A stretch of 64,000 bases of DNA, taken from contig NC_083337.1 of the NCBI RefSeq assembly GCF_019175385.1, positions 45,360,938-45,424,937 of the forward strand, read 5' to 3'. The DNA comes from Lycium barbarum (Eukaryota; Streptophyta; Magnoliopsida; Solanales; Solanaceae). Shown piece after piece: positions 18,491 through 31,219 of this stretch. The translations under genes and the position numbers were made by a program. The notes under the pieces are model-generated. The model searched no databases, was not told the origin of the DNA, and saw only the letters and a program-made list of their open reading frames with translations. How positions within the stretch are numbered: the first letter of the stretch is position 1; each line of letters opens with the position of its first letter.

Positions 18491-20975
18491 CAAAGACAAC
18501 TTTCAGGATCAGGTAAGTTACCTCGAGTTTTGACCAACGTCATTTGGACTGACTAAGGGCCCAGCAGTATTATGGGCTTGATGAGTAAGTGTGTTTAGAC
18601 TACTCCGAAACCTATTCGTAACAGTGTCCCTAGACGATCTTGGGGTTACTCTTGCTCAAAGTCTGAGCATGTTGTTCGTTACGTGCAGACCTATAATTCT
18701 TAGGATTAGGAATAGTTGGCTCAGAAGCTTTTCCAAATCAAACAGTATAGTGCTTCTAAGGTTAGAATTAAGGAGAGTTGAAGCTGTACAGAATAAGAGC
18801 TGGAGAACTCATAGAAGTCGGTGATTTCTTAGACTTAGCAAGTTATTATTGGAATTTGTGAAGGATTTTTCCCACATTATGTGCCAATGATAAACTGGCC
18901 AAGGAAACAACCAGACTCCAGAGGATTGATAATTCTAACCTTAAGTTTCCAGAAGATGAGTAACAAGTGAAGTTTCATCGTCAAGTATAACATTCCTAAA
19001 GGGACCGGATAGCCATATCACGCATTATGATGATTCAAGCATTGAGTTAAGTTATGGATTGATACACCATGGTGAGATTATAGCTCATGCCTCACGCTAG
19101 CTATAAAGGTACAAGAAGAATCATTCAGCCCATGCTCTTAAGTTAGTTATAGGTATGTGTACAGGAAAGGATATATTGGGATAGCGTCGATATTAATTGT
19201 ATAAGTACTTTATGAGATTTTAGCGCACCCTTACTAAAGATAGTTAAGTTTACGACAAGGTCAATAAATAGAATGATGGAAAGAATCCGATGATTGTGAA
19301 AGTCAATGGAAGCAAAGAATGTCGCTAATGTTCGAGCCACAGATCTAGAGTAACTCAGTTTATGTTAAGATAAAGAGGAAATGTTGAGGACTTGTGAGTT
19401 CAGTAGTTCGTCAGTATCAGAATTGATTAGTAAACTTAGATTATGGCATCTATCTGGGGCATAGCCTTATGAAGTCAAGGAAAAAAAAGAGTTCATTGAT
19501 TTTGATGTCAACTCATTATAGGATTACGGATCCCAAGGGAGGAGCTATCTTTTTACATCTTACGGACTGGAATTATACTGAAGCAGATTTATCCAACGTG
19601 ATCAGATTGACGACTGGTGAAAGGAAAAACTTATTGCCTCGTTATGCTAGGCAGTTGAGAATAGCAAGGACATACATTAATACTACTAAGAAGCGAATGA
19701 GGAAAGATATACCAAACTTCAAAGTGCAACGAAAGTTTGATATCAGAAGCTCAGTAAGTTATTGTAAGTCATTGAGATTACAAACCATCAATATAGATGA
19801 CCATGTTTACCGCGGAAGGTTACCTCAGTTATGGAAAATTACCAGTAGGCCTATGGAATTAGCCTATTCCCTGTTCATCAGGACTACTTGTACAACAGGG
19901 GACTACGTAAATCCTATGTCAGCAGGGATAGTATGATGTGTCCATTTCTTATGTCTGTCATTCAGATAAGGGAAGCGCAGATTATAGCTCACTCTAGAGG
20001 GATTTAGAGTACTCTAGATAAGTCTTGCTTAAGCTGAGCATACCATGAGATACTTAAGGATACGCCACATGTTTGCGTGACAGATTTCAAAGGTAACCGA
20101 GACAACCCCTGACGCTTATTGAGATCATTATTTCGGTATTCAGATGAATCTATACAAGGCTTGGACCAGATTTATTTATTATTAATAACAAGTAGTAGAA
20201 GGATCTAGGATTCCCAGAACCGCCAAGAGTTCCCTACCTATATCAGACTATGTACTCTGGGGAGTGCCATGTCAGAAGAACGTGATGAAATTTAGAAAGA
20301 AGAGCAAGCTTAGCCTTTAATATATTGAGCCTTACAGATTATACGCAAGCCAAAGATTTAAAGCCCTAGAGTCAGTGCCCAAGATTTATATGTCAAACTA
20401 GAAATTCGTTTGGAATTATGCCAGTTAATGATAGTCAGATTACAAAGCAACTATGTGCAGTTACTGTATGAGAAAGCTCTAGCACGATACTTGATAGCAA
20501 ACTCCAAAGATTTCGATTAAGAACTAAAAAGTAAAGTTTAAGTCCTATAAAGAAGTCGAAGAGTAATGCATAAGGCTAAATATTCCAGAATATGGACTGG
20601 AACAATTGAACTATGTAAGGTTATTGAAGAGAAAATTCCATGTTATTCGTAGAGTCTGCGAATGGCTTACAGGTTACCGAGAGGCATGAAACACTCCAAG
20701 CGTAGTAAGGTCTCTAATAAATCGATGAGGGACATAGGTGAGCTATAAGTCTTATGTAAAGGTTAAGAGGTAAGACGAAGTGAACGATACATCTTGAAGG
20801 AATAGCTTATACAAGAAGAAGAAGTTGAGTTATAACTAAGTGTTCTAATATGCAAGATATAAGAGAAAGAGGATAACCGAAAGGAATTGAAGAAGGTGAG
20901 TTCGTTGAAAATTCACATTAACATCCCCTATAAGGTTTCTGATAAGGACCTGAGTTAAGTCGACATTCGAGGCCG
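18491..20975 (+). pseudogene. pol: Degenerate pol of element X
   Basis: Recognisable scraps in order. FGLTKGPAV (about 18543-18570) is from RT. A Leu-Asp-Asp near 18625-18640 sits at the catalytic YVDD site. An RNase H scrap near 19025-19110 reads as asp-ala-ser-like sequence followed by a match to VLMQHGxVIAYASR. An integrase-like scrap lies in the 155-codon open stretch 19469-19936. There are many stops in all frames. The open stretch is probably chance survival, since its sequence is only a distorted integrase. Confidence 0.75.
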
Positions 20976-20997
20976 AATGTTCCTAAGGGGAGGAGGA
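20976..20997 (+). other. Polypurine tract of X
   Basis: aaggggaggagga directly before TGTTACACC, preceded by the cattcgaggccgaatg block seen near other tracts here. Confidence 0.8.
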
Positions 20998-21360
20998 TGT
21001 TACACCTCAAAAAAATTTCGTGTCATGTGCGTTGTGAGTAAACTAAAGTAAGCTCAAAGAGGTCATGGAACCCTTATAAGGTTAATGAATACTCTTACCA
21101 AGTGTTAAGAAAGCGTCTAAAGGTTCCGGGATCAAGTAAATCGAAGAAAATAAGTTTGTCAAAAATTTGGAAAAAGGTTGATAGAATTTTAGGTCAAATT
21201 TAGAGGGGTATATCTCATAATATATTGGGAGTTTTAAGGTGTTTCAAAAGCCTAAAATAGAGTTCCTCAAGTCTAGTTTCCAACGCAACAAATCGCTCAT
21301 CGATACGACATCGAAGTAGAGAATTATGAACGTTACAAGTTCGGCTGACATAGCAGAAAA

Positions 21361-21412
21361 CGCGAGCTACAGTAGCCGCGCTGCTACAATAACCGCTACA
21401 GTAACTGCTATA
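21361..21412. promoter_or_regulatory. U3 palindrome cluster gctacagtagc in X LTR
   Basis: A perfect 11-bp palindrome gctacagtagc at 21366-21376 is flanked by cgcg on both sides and followed by variants of gctacagtaac. It lies about 58 bases upstream of the TATA box. Confidence 0.7.
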
Positions 21413-21433
21413 GTGCCACCGACTTTACCCACC

Positions 21434-21440
21434 TATAAAA
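21434..21440 (+). promoter_or_regulatory. TATA box of X LTR
   Basis: TATAAAA in CCTATAAAAGGG, about 440 bases into the LTR. The solo copy has TGTAAAA at this place. Confidence 0.72.
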
Positions 21441-22078
21441 GGGTCAAGACCCATTTTTCTGCACCAAAAACTGATCCTAAAGCCCAGCACGCATATAGGG
21501 GCAAATATGTCATAAAAAGTGAGGGTTTGAAGTGATTTTTGGCTAATCAAGGCTCAGGTAACGCATAGTTACGGTTATAGAATTGTTTTGCAGTGGATTT
21601 TGGGCTTAGATTCAAGGTAGATATTGAAGATATTGTTGTTTTAACAAAAATAAGGTATGAATCTCTCCTTGAGGAAGCACGTAATGATAAGCCTAATAAT
21701 AGTATGAATGATTTATATGTAGATTACGAGACTACGAATGATTTTATGTAGATTGCAAGACAAGAAGTACGTTGGAAAGTCGAGAAGTTAGTTTCCAGGT
21801 ATGTCAAGACTTTCCCTTTCTTTCTTTTTGGCATGATCCCACGATATCGGTAGATGGTGAATACTCGAGTCTCCATATTACTCTATTCTTAGGAGTATTA
21901 GGAGTATCTCAGTTCTTGATGATCCTATTCCCCTCTATTATGATTATTCCTTCTGTTCATGGGTCCTAAACTTTGTATCATGATAATGTTAGTTTATGGT
22001 TATGCATTGCATTCATTTGCATACATGCATATTGAACCGTGACCAGAAGGCGTTATATACGCATATATTATGTATATC

Positions 22079-22114
<36 letters not shown>

Positions 22115-22338
22115 GTATAAGGGGTATGGGAAAAGGGCGAGGCATTATATACGCATTACCACCTGCTCAGCTAGTGCACAGTGAGATAATTATTATGCCC
22201 GAAGGGGCCATTATGCTATTATGCTCGAAAGGGCCTGTTTGATAATGGGATATGGATCGGGCCGTATGTTCCTCGGCACTATGACCTATTCATTGCATAT
22301 CATATGCCCACAAAGGCATTTTCAGTAAGCAGAGATAT

Positions 22339-22498
22339 ACAGATATGTTGAGATAGTCAAACATATAGATGTGTTCATACAGATAGGTTCAGATAGTCCG
22401 ACATATAGATGCATTCATATAGATATGTTAAGATAGTCATACATATAGATGCATTCATACAGATATGTTCAGACAGTCATACATATAGATGTATTCAG
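22339..22498. repeat. Four 40-bp tandem repeats in X LTR
   Basis: Units start at 22339, 22379, 22419 and 22459 with the core acagatatgttcagatagtc. The solo copy has the same array from 48709 to 48868. Confidence 0.9.
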
Positions 22499-22573
22499 TC
22501 AGTCAATTTAGTTTATGACTTTCAGATTGTCTTCATGACTCCTATGTGTATGTTACTCTTATGCCTTACATAC

Positions 22574-22616
22574 TCAGTACATTATCCGTACTGACTCCCT
22601 TATTGTATGGGGGGCG
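22574..22616 (+). other. Conserved double hairpin in LTR (X)
   Basis: Hairpin 1 tcagtac/gtactga is perfect. The hairpin 2 position has a C-rich arm facing a G run (ctccc against ggggg) instead of cgtcc/ggacg. Confidence 0.6.
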
Positions 22617-23111
22617 TGGTTCATTCCCGCAGGTTCAGATAGCCAAGAAGACAGATCACATCCTTAGGCTGCTTCTTCTGCTTGATGGTGGAGCACTCAT
22701 CTCTTTTCGGAGTTTCCGTCTAGACCGCGTATGTGTCTTGATGTTATGGGTAGTGTGGAGGCCATGTCCTTTCCACAGCATGTCCAGTATATCAGTAGAG
22801 GCTCATAGACGCTTGTACTCAGTCAGACAGTATGGCCCACTCAGTACCCGTTTGGTTACATAGTTTTATCAGGTAGCCTTGTCGGCTTGTACCCTGGTTC
22901 AGTTTAGTGACGCATGTATATATATATATATATATGTATCTTTTTGGGGACTGTGAATCTTTAGTTTATGATATCTATCAGTCAGCAAATCATGTTGTGA
23001 GCGCCTCAGGTGGCCCAGAATGAGCAGGAGCAGGTATGTTATTTATGTTTTGTGGCATCTGGGAGGTCAGCTTCTGGATGTCCGTTATAGCCCTCCGGTT
23101 GGGCTGTGACA

Positions 23112-23231
23112 ACTTGTGACCCTGATATAGTGTAGATTACCCATTGTTGGTACTTGTGACTCCGATATAGTGTTGATTACCCAATGTTAGTACTTGTGAC
23201 TCAGATATGGTGTTGATTACCCACTGTTGGT
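23112..23231. repeat. Three 40-bp tandem repeats in W
   Basis: Each unit begins acttgtgac and ends ttggt or ttagt. Element X inserted exactly at the start of the first full unit. Confidence 0.9.
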
Positions 23232-23470
23232 ACTTGTGATATTAAGCATGACTATTTATGTTGATACATGCATTGCACGCATTCTAATTTTTTAGTATAT
23301 GCTGTGGAGACACTGTTGGTACTTGATGAAACACTGTGATGAGCTGGGTTCGATTTTGATATGAGAGTGACGTGAGGATCCGATATCCGATGATAGTACC
23401 AGAATCGTGGACGGAGTGAGTGCATGGACTATGCGGGTCCCCCAGGGTGGTGCCAGTGAGAACCCCCGGT

Positions 23471-23540
23471 GGGCAAAGATTCGGGGTCCCTTCTGTCTTT
23501 TGGGCAAAGATTCGGGGTCCCGTCTGTCTTTTGGGCAAAG
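23471..23540. repeat. 31-bp tandem repeat in W, two units plus part
   Basis: Units start at 23471 and 23502 (gggcaaagattcggggtccc), with a partial third at 23533. The second copy of the locus has one full unit fewer (from 49826). Confidence 0.9.
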
Positions 23541-24340
23541 ATCTGAGACGGGTGGCACTTAGACTTCGCGAGTCACCTTGTGTTGTGCTACCCTGATGTC
23601 GATATTTCCGTCAGGAGTACATGTGTACACAACATTTGTGATTGCATTGCATCCATACATTATTGCATTGCATTGCATCATGGCTTACATTGAGATGTTT
23701 TGTGTGTACTTGTGATGTTGGATTCAGACTTGATATATTGAGACTTGGCATGTTTGGGATTAGATGCTCTATTTAGTTGATGACGCATACTTGGCTTCGA
23801 TTATGTTGATTTATACTTGTTGGTTTATCTGTCTATCTAGCTTTATTATCTGAATTATGTAAGCTATGCTTTGTCGGCCGATGATACCTACCAATACTGT
23901 TGTTTTGTACTGACCTACACTTGCTGTATTCCTTTATGAATGCAGATTATCAAGTTAGATCGGCATCCATTTCACGTAGCTGATAGTCGCTTCAGCATTA
24001 GCACCAAGTTTTCAGGGTGAGCACGGCCGTTCGCTTGCTTGAAGATTTCTCTATTATTTATGTCCTATTTCTATTGAGAGACATAGACAGTTTAATGTAT
24101 TTTTATTCCAGACATGTATTTACTTCATTTAGAGGCTCTTATATTACTCAGACTAGACCCTGGGGGTATTTTTATTATTCCGCACTATTTCTATTATAAT
24201 ATCGTGAGACTTACGTATTTTTCTTTTTCCGCTTGACCAATTATTTATTCATGTCTTTACTTATTGTTGGGTTAATTGTTCGCTTACCGAGGTGAGAAAG
24301 CTAAGTGCCCGCACGACTTATGTCAAAATGGGTCGTCACA

Positions 24341-24743
24341 AGAATTACCCAACAAATTGATTATTTCAATTGTAGCCTTAATTAATCATATAGTAAGCAA
24401 TTTATGAATTTGACCACAATTAAACACTTGGTTAATTATGATTAACTTCAAAATAATTGCACAAATGCAGATTGCATGTCCACAATTTAAGAACCGAGGA
24501 GTAAAAGGATTAATTCATTTAATTAATCGGATTTCTTGAATTAAACAGAGTAAGATGCCTTCTAATTGATTCTTTCTGATAATTTTAACAATTATTTTGC
24601 CCAATGAAATGGCAAAATATTATCGAAATAATTTTAACAAAATCATTTTGACTTGGAAAAAATATATACTTCACTCCGTTTAATATCCAAGGACCCTTGA
24701 TAATTAACATAAATTATGGAAGGTCAAAAATTAGGTGTCGACA
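24341..24743. repeat. 403-bp AT-rich fragment, unassigned
   Basis: AT-rich and ends in aaattaggtgtcgaca, which looks like an LTR terminus, but no partner end is visible. The same 403 bp occurs at 50665-51067. No ORF of note. Confidence 0.7.
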
Positions 24744-25835
24744 AGCACTCTTAGGAGTTTACAAAAAATTTGGCAGAGTCTCCTTTATAATCATACTACT
24801 ACCAACCTCCACACAGACCAACAACACAGTACAATGCCACATAGGGCTACAACAATCAATAACAACAATGGTCCCTTGCGACCAACAAGATTAACTGATA
24901 AATAATACATACCTGAAGTCAATGGTGTCGTAGTCTGCATCTGCTCTGCGACCGGAAACAAATGAGGATATCTAAACTTCATATCTTCCTCCGCTTCCTA
25001 AGTCATCACTTCTACATTGTTATTTCTCCAAAGTAATTTTACAGAAGTAAAATCTTTGGTTTGCAACCTACGAACCTGGCAATCTAGGATACCAACAGGC
25101 ACTTCCTCATATAACAGCTGCTCTGTAATCTGGACATCCTTTACGGGCACAATCCTTGCGGGATCTCTGATGCACTTGCAGAGCATGAATATATGGAAAA
25201 CCAGATGCACAGACTCCAAGTCTGAAGGTGAATCAAACTCATATGATACTTGGCCTACTCTACGCACAATTCTGTTAGGACCAATGTATCCAGGTCTAAG
25301 CTTTCCGTTCTTAGCGAATCTCATGACACCTTTCATAGGTGATACCTTCAGAAACGGGCAATCATCTACGTGGAATTCCAAATCTCGTCGTCTTTTATCT
25401 GCACAAGACTTCTGGTGACTCTAAGCTGCTAGCAATCTCTCTCGTATGAACTTAACCTTCTCCACCGTCTGCTGAACCAAATAAGGCCATATCAACTTTG
25501 ATTCTCGGACCTCGAACCATCCGATAGGAAATCTACACTTCCACCCATATAGGGCCTCATACGGGGCCATCTGGATACTGGAATGATTGCTTGTTATATG
25601 CAAACTCAATAACTGGCAAATGATCATCCCATCTATCTTCGAAGTCTATCACACATGCACGTAGCATATCCTTGAGCATCTGAATAGTACGCTCAGCTTT
25701 CCCGTCTTTCTGGGATGAAATGTTGTACTGAGGTTCACCTGTGTCCCCAAACCTTTCTGGAAGGATCTACAAAAATTAGTTGTAAACCGTGTACTTCTGT
25801 TTGAAATATTAGATACTAGAAAACTATGAAGTCGC
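24744..25835 (-). pseudogene. pol: Minus-strand integrase and chromodomain relic (first copy)
   Basis: Read on the minus strand: [11 protein letters not shown] with the integrase Glu near 25690-25715, then [15 protein letters not shown], a frameshift, [11 protein letters not shown] and GWFEVRESKLI, LKVSPMKGVMRFAKNGKL, YEFDSPSDLESVHLVFH, LLYEEVPVGILDCQVRRLQTKD, RNNNVEVMT and, after a TAG in place of Trp, EAEEDMKFRYPHLF. This is the 3' end of a Tekay-type pol. It is cut on the right by L LTR1, and on the left by the 403-bp fragment before its own polypurine tract. Broken in at least three places. Confidence 0.88.
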
Positions 25836-26821
25836 TGTCACGACCTAAACCGGAGGGCCATGACGGGCACCTGGCCTTACTCACCAAGTATCACTAGACA
25901 TACATCTGTAACGTAATCATAAGCATAGGTGGGCCATTTGTGCCGGCATGAGATAACCTACTGACTTACAGAAGTAATAGACTGAAATAAGACAAGTCCG
26001 AAAGGACATAACTAAAAAAATAAGCAGGACATACTGTACGGGCCGACAAGGCCATATGACATCTGACTGTACATACTATCTAAAAGCCTCTACTGGAGTA
26101 AATGACATAACGTGGTCGGGACAGGGCCCTGCCATACCTATGCATATGCATACGTAACCATGCTGACTCACAATGAAACCCCGGAACAAGTGGAGTGCAA
26201 CAACACTGTCTGCTGAGCTGATATCCTACTGGGAGGGCCGTCAACCTGTATATCAAGGCCTGCGGGCATGAAATACAACGTCCCCAGACAAAAGGACATT
26301 AGTATGAACAATATACCGAGTATGTAAGGCATGAAAAACAATATAACAGAGACATTAGAGTAACACGAGACATAACAGAATCAACATGTACCTCTGAATT
26401 GCCGCTGTGGGCCAATGATATGCATAAATACTATGCATGCAGGCAGAAGGGTCATACATATTTATGCGTATATAACACCTGTGAAGCCTTTATGGGCATC
26501 CCATCGTATCATATCGGCCTCAGTGGGCATCATCATATGACCAGCTGATCAGGTGGTAGTGCGTATATAACGCCGTCACCTTCCCCATACCCCATACCCC
26601 ATACATATATATAATACATAAAATAAATATAATGCATGTCACGACCCAGCCCCGTGGGCCATGACTAGTGCCCGAACTAGACACTCGTGTACGTAACTGT
26701 TAGACATAGTCAGACTGTCGCTATAGACAATATAGGAATTGACAAAGACCCAAAGGATCACAACGTCACATATCATGATAATTTGTCTCTTGAGGAGTCA
26801 TAACCAATCACAACGTAATAA

Positions 26822-26938
26822 AATACGCAAGCCGACAAGGCTGCCACTATATATCATTATAATACGCAAGCCGACAAGGCTGCCACTACATATCATTATA
26901 ATACGCAAGCCGACAAGGCTGCCACAACAAACAGAAAT
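26822..26938. repeat. Three 39-bp tandem repeats in Z
   Basis: Units start at 26822, 26861 and 26900, each beginning aatacgcaagccgacaaggc. The third is diverged at its end. Confidence 0.9.
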
Positions 26939-27187
26939 ATCCACAACAAACCATATAGACACAGCCGATCACAATCTATATACAACCCACACACATGTCT
27001 ACAGACCTCTAAGAATATCAACAGTGAAATATGACGGGACAAGGCCCCGCCATACCCCTGGAAAAACATATATATACATCATAAGATCAGGCTCCGGGAC
27101 AATGCAGCTCTCCAAGACAGCTGACTGGAAATCCTAAGCTGGGGGATCACCGAATCGAGTGTCTGTACGTGCGGGCATGAAACGAAG

Positions 27188-27240
27188 CCCCCCCCCCCCC
27201 CCCCCCCGAAGAAAGGGGGTCCGTACGAGATATGTACTGA
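27188..27240 (-). other. Double hairpin in Z with expanded C-run arm
   Basis: A 20-base C run (27188-27207) faces ggggg at 27215-27219 at the hairpin 2 position. Hairpin 1 (tccgtac with gtactga) follows with one mismatch. Confidence 0.6.
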
Positions 27241-27471
27241 ATATGTAAAGCATGAAATATGATAAAGAGGATCATGCCTTAAATTGAGATTACAGGAAAC
27301 AAGTATGACTTTCAAAATATCAATACACTTGCCTTATGAAATGAAAATCATGCATATCATATCATATATCATATCCGGCCCATGATGGGACTCGGTGAAT
27401 AAAGTCATCACATACCATCCTTGGCGCCATAATCACATCATCATATCACCACATCATCCCATCATGACATC

Positions 27472-27474
<3 letters not shown>

Positions 27475-27527
<53 letters not shown>
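27475..27527. repeat. Long TA dinucleotide tract in Z
   Basis: About 50 bases of alternating TA. Confidence 0.95.
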
Positions 27528-27528
<1 letters not shown>

Positions 27529-30500
27529 TATCCCAGCCCTCTAGTAAGGGACTCGGTGAACAATGCAGTGAAACTGTGCACGAAAACGTATCCTGGCCCG
27601 GGACTCAGTGAAAGATATATTGAGGCATACACGAGCAAAATAGTGAGCAACCATATGCAAACTAAATCATATTTGAGACTCAATAGGGTAATCAAAATGA
27701 ACCATCATTTGAAAATCAAGACAATAATCATATCAAGTATCCTTCGAATGTCACTATGGACGATATCAAAATAGGACGTCTGGAACCATAGACACGTATC
27801 AAGACATAATAAAATAAGTTCTGGGAATCAAGAACATTAGCCATCCTAGTGGCTCTAAGAATAGGAACTTCTTTGGAATCATATACACGTCGTCTGTTTG
27901 TTTCATAAAGATCATGCCATAAAGAAGAAAGGATAACCTTACATACCTCTTATAGGTTAACTGTAACCAAGTTCGCTTCGTCGCCCCTTTAGCCTATTTA
28001 ATATGAAAGTAACGCTATCGTTAGTGAACTATACTTTCAAGCTTATAAATCTACAACCTATCACTTATACGAATCATTCTTTAGTTTATACTTTCCTAAT
28101 TAGGGTTTTTGTTAGTTAAGAACTTAACGGAAATCGGGCAGCATTTCCCCTATATAACTTGCCTAACCCGAACTTCCAATTAATCTCCTGTTATCACAGC
28201 AATACCAACAGCGACAGTAATAGAAATATTCATATCAAATCCTTACAATCCAACCCATAAACAACTCAAACAACCTAATAACCTTTCTTAACCCTTTTCC
28301 AATCCAAATCATTAACATTTAGGATTGTACACCAAACAGACCAACATACGTTTTGCATACGATACGTTATACACTTCTTTATTCAAAATTTAGAAGCCGT
28401 ATCAACGACACCACGACAACAACACGAACAACTACATGTGAACATAAACCACACTTTTAATCTTTCAACTCAACAATTCCATATAACAATTACAACTCCT
28501 AATACCAACGAATTCATGCAATTTCTTACTTCCAATTTCATCTAATACAATTTTAATCTTTCCATTACAACACCATTAATCCAACTATACCATAAAATGA
28601 AAAGATCTTACCTTAATTTAATCGGAGCAAATTCTACACTCACTTGCACCAATTGCACTATTGTTTCTTCCTCAATTCAATACCCAATGTTACTATCACC
28701 TCCTTGGACTTGCAAATTACCTTAGAATTTAATCTAAGCAAGAAAATATATTTTTTTTCAAAACCTTGGCTGACCGTGAGCAGTGGCAGCCATGGCTGAG
28801 CTCCTCTCCTTTCTCAATTTGAGTTACAATTTTCAAATGACATTGTATTGCAACATTAGTCATCAATTTGACTTATATATATGTTTTCCAGCTAGAGGAC
28901 ACGTGCCCCTTCACCATGAATCATCAATTTCATATTTTTAATTAAATCGGTGTGGCCCACTCCATTATATAATTGGCTAACTTAATTAACCTTAATTAAT
29001 CACTAATCTCCACTTAATAATCTAATCATAGTTAATTAGTCCCTAATCTCCAATAATATTTCTATACTAATTGAAATTTATAAACAACTCGTGCACTAAT
29101 TAAAATTGAGAATTAAAAGTCCTTACTTCATATCACAAAATAATCTCTTCCTTAACTTATGCCAATTAGCTTACAAATAATTCGACATACAAAAATACGG
29201 GGTATAACAATGCCTAAGGGGTCATAGGTCTTTATATATAAATGAAATGCAACACAAAAATATGATAAGAGTACATCCTGAATATGTCTGAGTGCCGTAA
29301 GGTCGTTATACCTCCGAATATCATTATGAGATAGCATTTTCATCAACAAGTGACTCAAGGAATCATACTGAATCTGAGGAAAGACTTTCTAAAAACAACA
29401 TTACAGAACATGAAACAACATAGAACATCCCTAACTTTTAAGAATAGAATCATTATGGATTATCATTACGTGTACGTTTTGTTCATAAGGATCATGCCAA
29501 AAGAAGGAATAGAACAGTCTTAACATACCTCAAGTCGTCCAAGCAATCCAACAAAGATCTTATTACCGTTAGCGCGCCAATCCTATAACAAAGGAATGCA
29601 TACATAACTTAGATGGCGCTAGTAAAACACGTGTATCAAACGATAACTTGATTCTTATGAAGAAACGAGCACCATTTCCCCTTAGTCTTTAGTTACAACA
29701 ACATAAGCAGCAACCAACAACAAAAAAAAAATCCATATAGGTTCCTTACATTCACTTTGACAACCAACAAGTTTGTACCTCAAACTATATCCAAATGTAC
29801 TGATATAAGATTATGATATACACCTCCTTTCATCTTATCCATTAAAGACAATCTCAACAACTTCTTAACAACATCAAACATTACCCATAATGGAAATCAT
29901 CTCAATAACACATCAACAATATGATTAAAATAGTCCATGAACTCAATATAGTCTCTAACTCACATTAACTTCTTTCCATACTTTTACCCTTCAATCAAGT
30001 TGTTTAAAGGCTAAATAATACAATAGACATGAAGATGAGATAATAACTTACCTTAGCAACTTAAGAACATCTCAACTCAGATGTTACTTCACTCCTAAGT
30101 TCTCTCCAAAGCTGCCACAAGAAGCCATATACATTTTGAAAATACACACACAAGTCTTAAGTGTCAAATCCTCACTTTGATACTTGATTTCTCTTGGGTT
30201 GTGATAGGACATGTTTGGGAGAGGTTTTTTAGAACTTAAATGGACTTGGGGATATGTTAAAATTAAAATGGAAAGGGCTGAAGTCGAGATATATCAGAAA
30301 AAAGATCTGCTCCAGCATTAAAATACGGCCAGGTATACTAGTTGTATATATAAATACGGTCTGTATCATCAATCGTATAATTTTATATGGTCCGTAACTT
30401 TCACCGTATTTCTCGGATTTGCAATCTGTCACTTGCATTGGTAAGAAGACTCTCTGTGTCACGACCCAAACCGATGAGCCGTGACAAGTACCTGACCATT

Positions 30501-31219
30501 ACTGGCCAAGCACTCCTATGCTTGCATTTACTTCTCACTGACTGTCCTGGGCCCATAGATAATCTATAAATGAGCTGAACTGTCTCCCGAATAATCAACA
30601 TAAGAGACACCATATCGGGAATTCACGGCCAACACATACATATAAACATAAACACTGAGAGTAACAGCGCGAGCCGATTTGGCCGTCATATATATATACT
30701 GTACAACCAAATAAGTGCCTACGAGGCTGCATAACGACACGACTACATATCACTGTCCACAGACCTCTACGGAGTACAAACTGTAGAAAGGACGGGACAA
30801 GGCCCTGCCGTACCCATATATGTACATAACAGAATAGCATACCCAAAAGGGCTATTGCTCCGGATCAATGGAGCGTACTGGCTGAGATGGAAGAGAGATA
30901 CTACTGGTCTGGCTCGCTCAGCTGGCTACCTGGTCCTGTGGGTATGAACGCAGCGTCCATAGAAGAAATGACGTCAGTAAAAGTAATGTACTAAGTATTT
31001 AAGGCATGAATGATAACATGATAATATGTACAGAACATGAACAACAACATAATAAGGAAACATAGAAGATATAAGAAAAAGGTATGACTGTAACTGCTTG
31101 CCTCTTAAGGCAGAATCATGCATGCTCACTTTTACCTTCAAAACATATCTACCATACATACATCAAAACATGTCTGAATCAAATAACATCAGTAGCCCGC
31201 GTCCGGGGTAATCATCTCA

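Larger units (their letters stand above)
18491..23111 (+). mobile_element. X: old degenerate Ty3/gypsy element, 3' part
   Basis: The 3' part of an old plus-strand gypsy element: decayed pol from RT onward, polypurine tract and 3' LTR. E1 is inserted in its RT, so the 5' part, including its 5' LTR, must lie beyond the window start. The base after the LTR begins acttg; the second copy of this locus at 47164-49471 has the same acttg on both sides of a solo LTR, which fixes the LTR ends. Confidence 0.88.
20998..23111 (+). repeat. X 3' LTR
   Basis: 2114 bp, TGTTACACC...GCTGTGACA. It matches the solo LTR 47169-49466 throughout but lacks about 240 bases (after 21668; present at 47840-48085). It contains U3 palindromes, a TATA box, an AT run near 22083-22112, four 40-bp repeats, a double hairpin and a second AT run near 22917-22936. 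No gene. Confidence 0.92.
23112..24340 (+). repeat. W LTR, right part (first copy)
   Basis: The downstream part of another LTR family, ending GGTCGTCACA at 24340. It is interrupted on its left by element X. Its left part is visible only in the second copy (46060-47168). It holds 40-bp repeats (23112-23231) and 31-bp repeats (23471-23540). No gene. Confidence 0.8.
26637..29209 (-). mobile_element. Z: solo LTR, 2573 bp, only in the first copy
   Basis: TGTCACGACCC...GTATAACA in plus coordinates, flanked by atgca (26632-26636) and atgcc (29210-29214), a 5-bp duplication with one change. The uninterrupted site is seen near 39144, 52942 and 63024, which proves the insertion. No internal region remains. 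It has 39-bp repeats, a 20-base C run and a long AT run. Minus-strand TATA-like sequence lies near 28878-28890. No gene. Confidence 0.9.

Noticed and set aside
19469..19936. 155-codon open frame as a possible independent gene
   Set aside because: Its position and residual similarity fit a distorted integrase of element X, with no own promoter or start context.
22339..22498. Regular 40-bp repeats that could recall a CRISPR array
   Set aside because: The units are contiguous and similar along their whole length with no unique spacers, and the array lies in a plant LTR present in two copies.
28787..28798. Perfect 12-bp palindrome cagccatggctg in Z
   Set aside because: It lies downstream of the TATA-like site on the minus strand, unlike the U3 palindromes, and is a single short dyad; not counted as support for that pattern.
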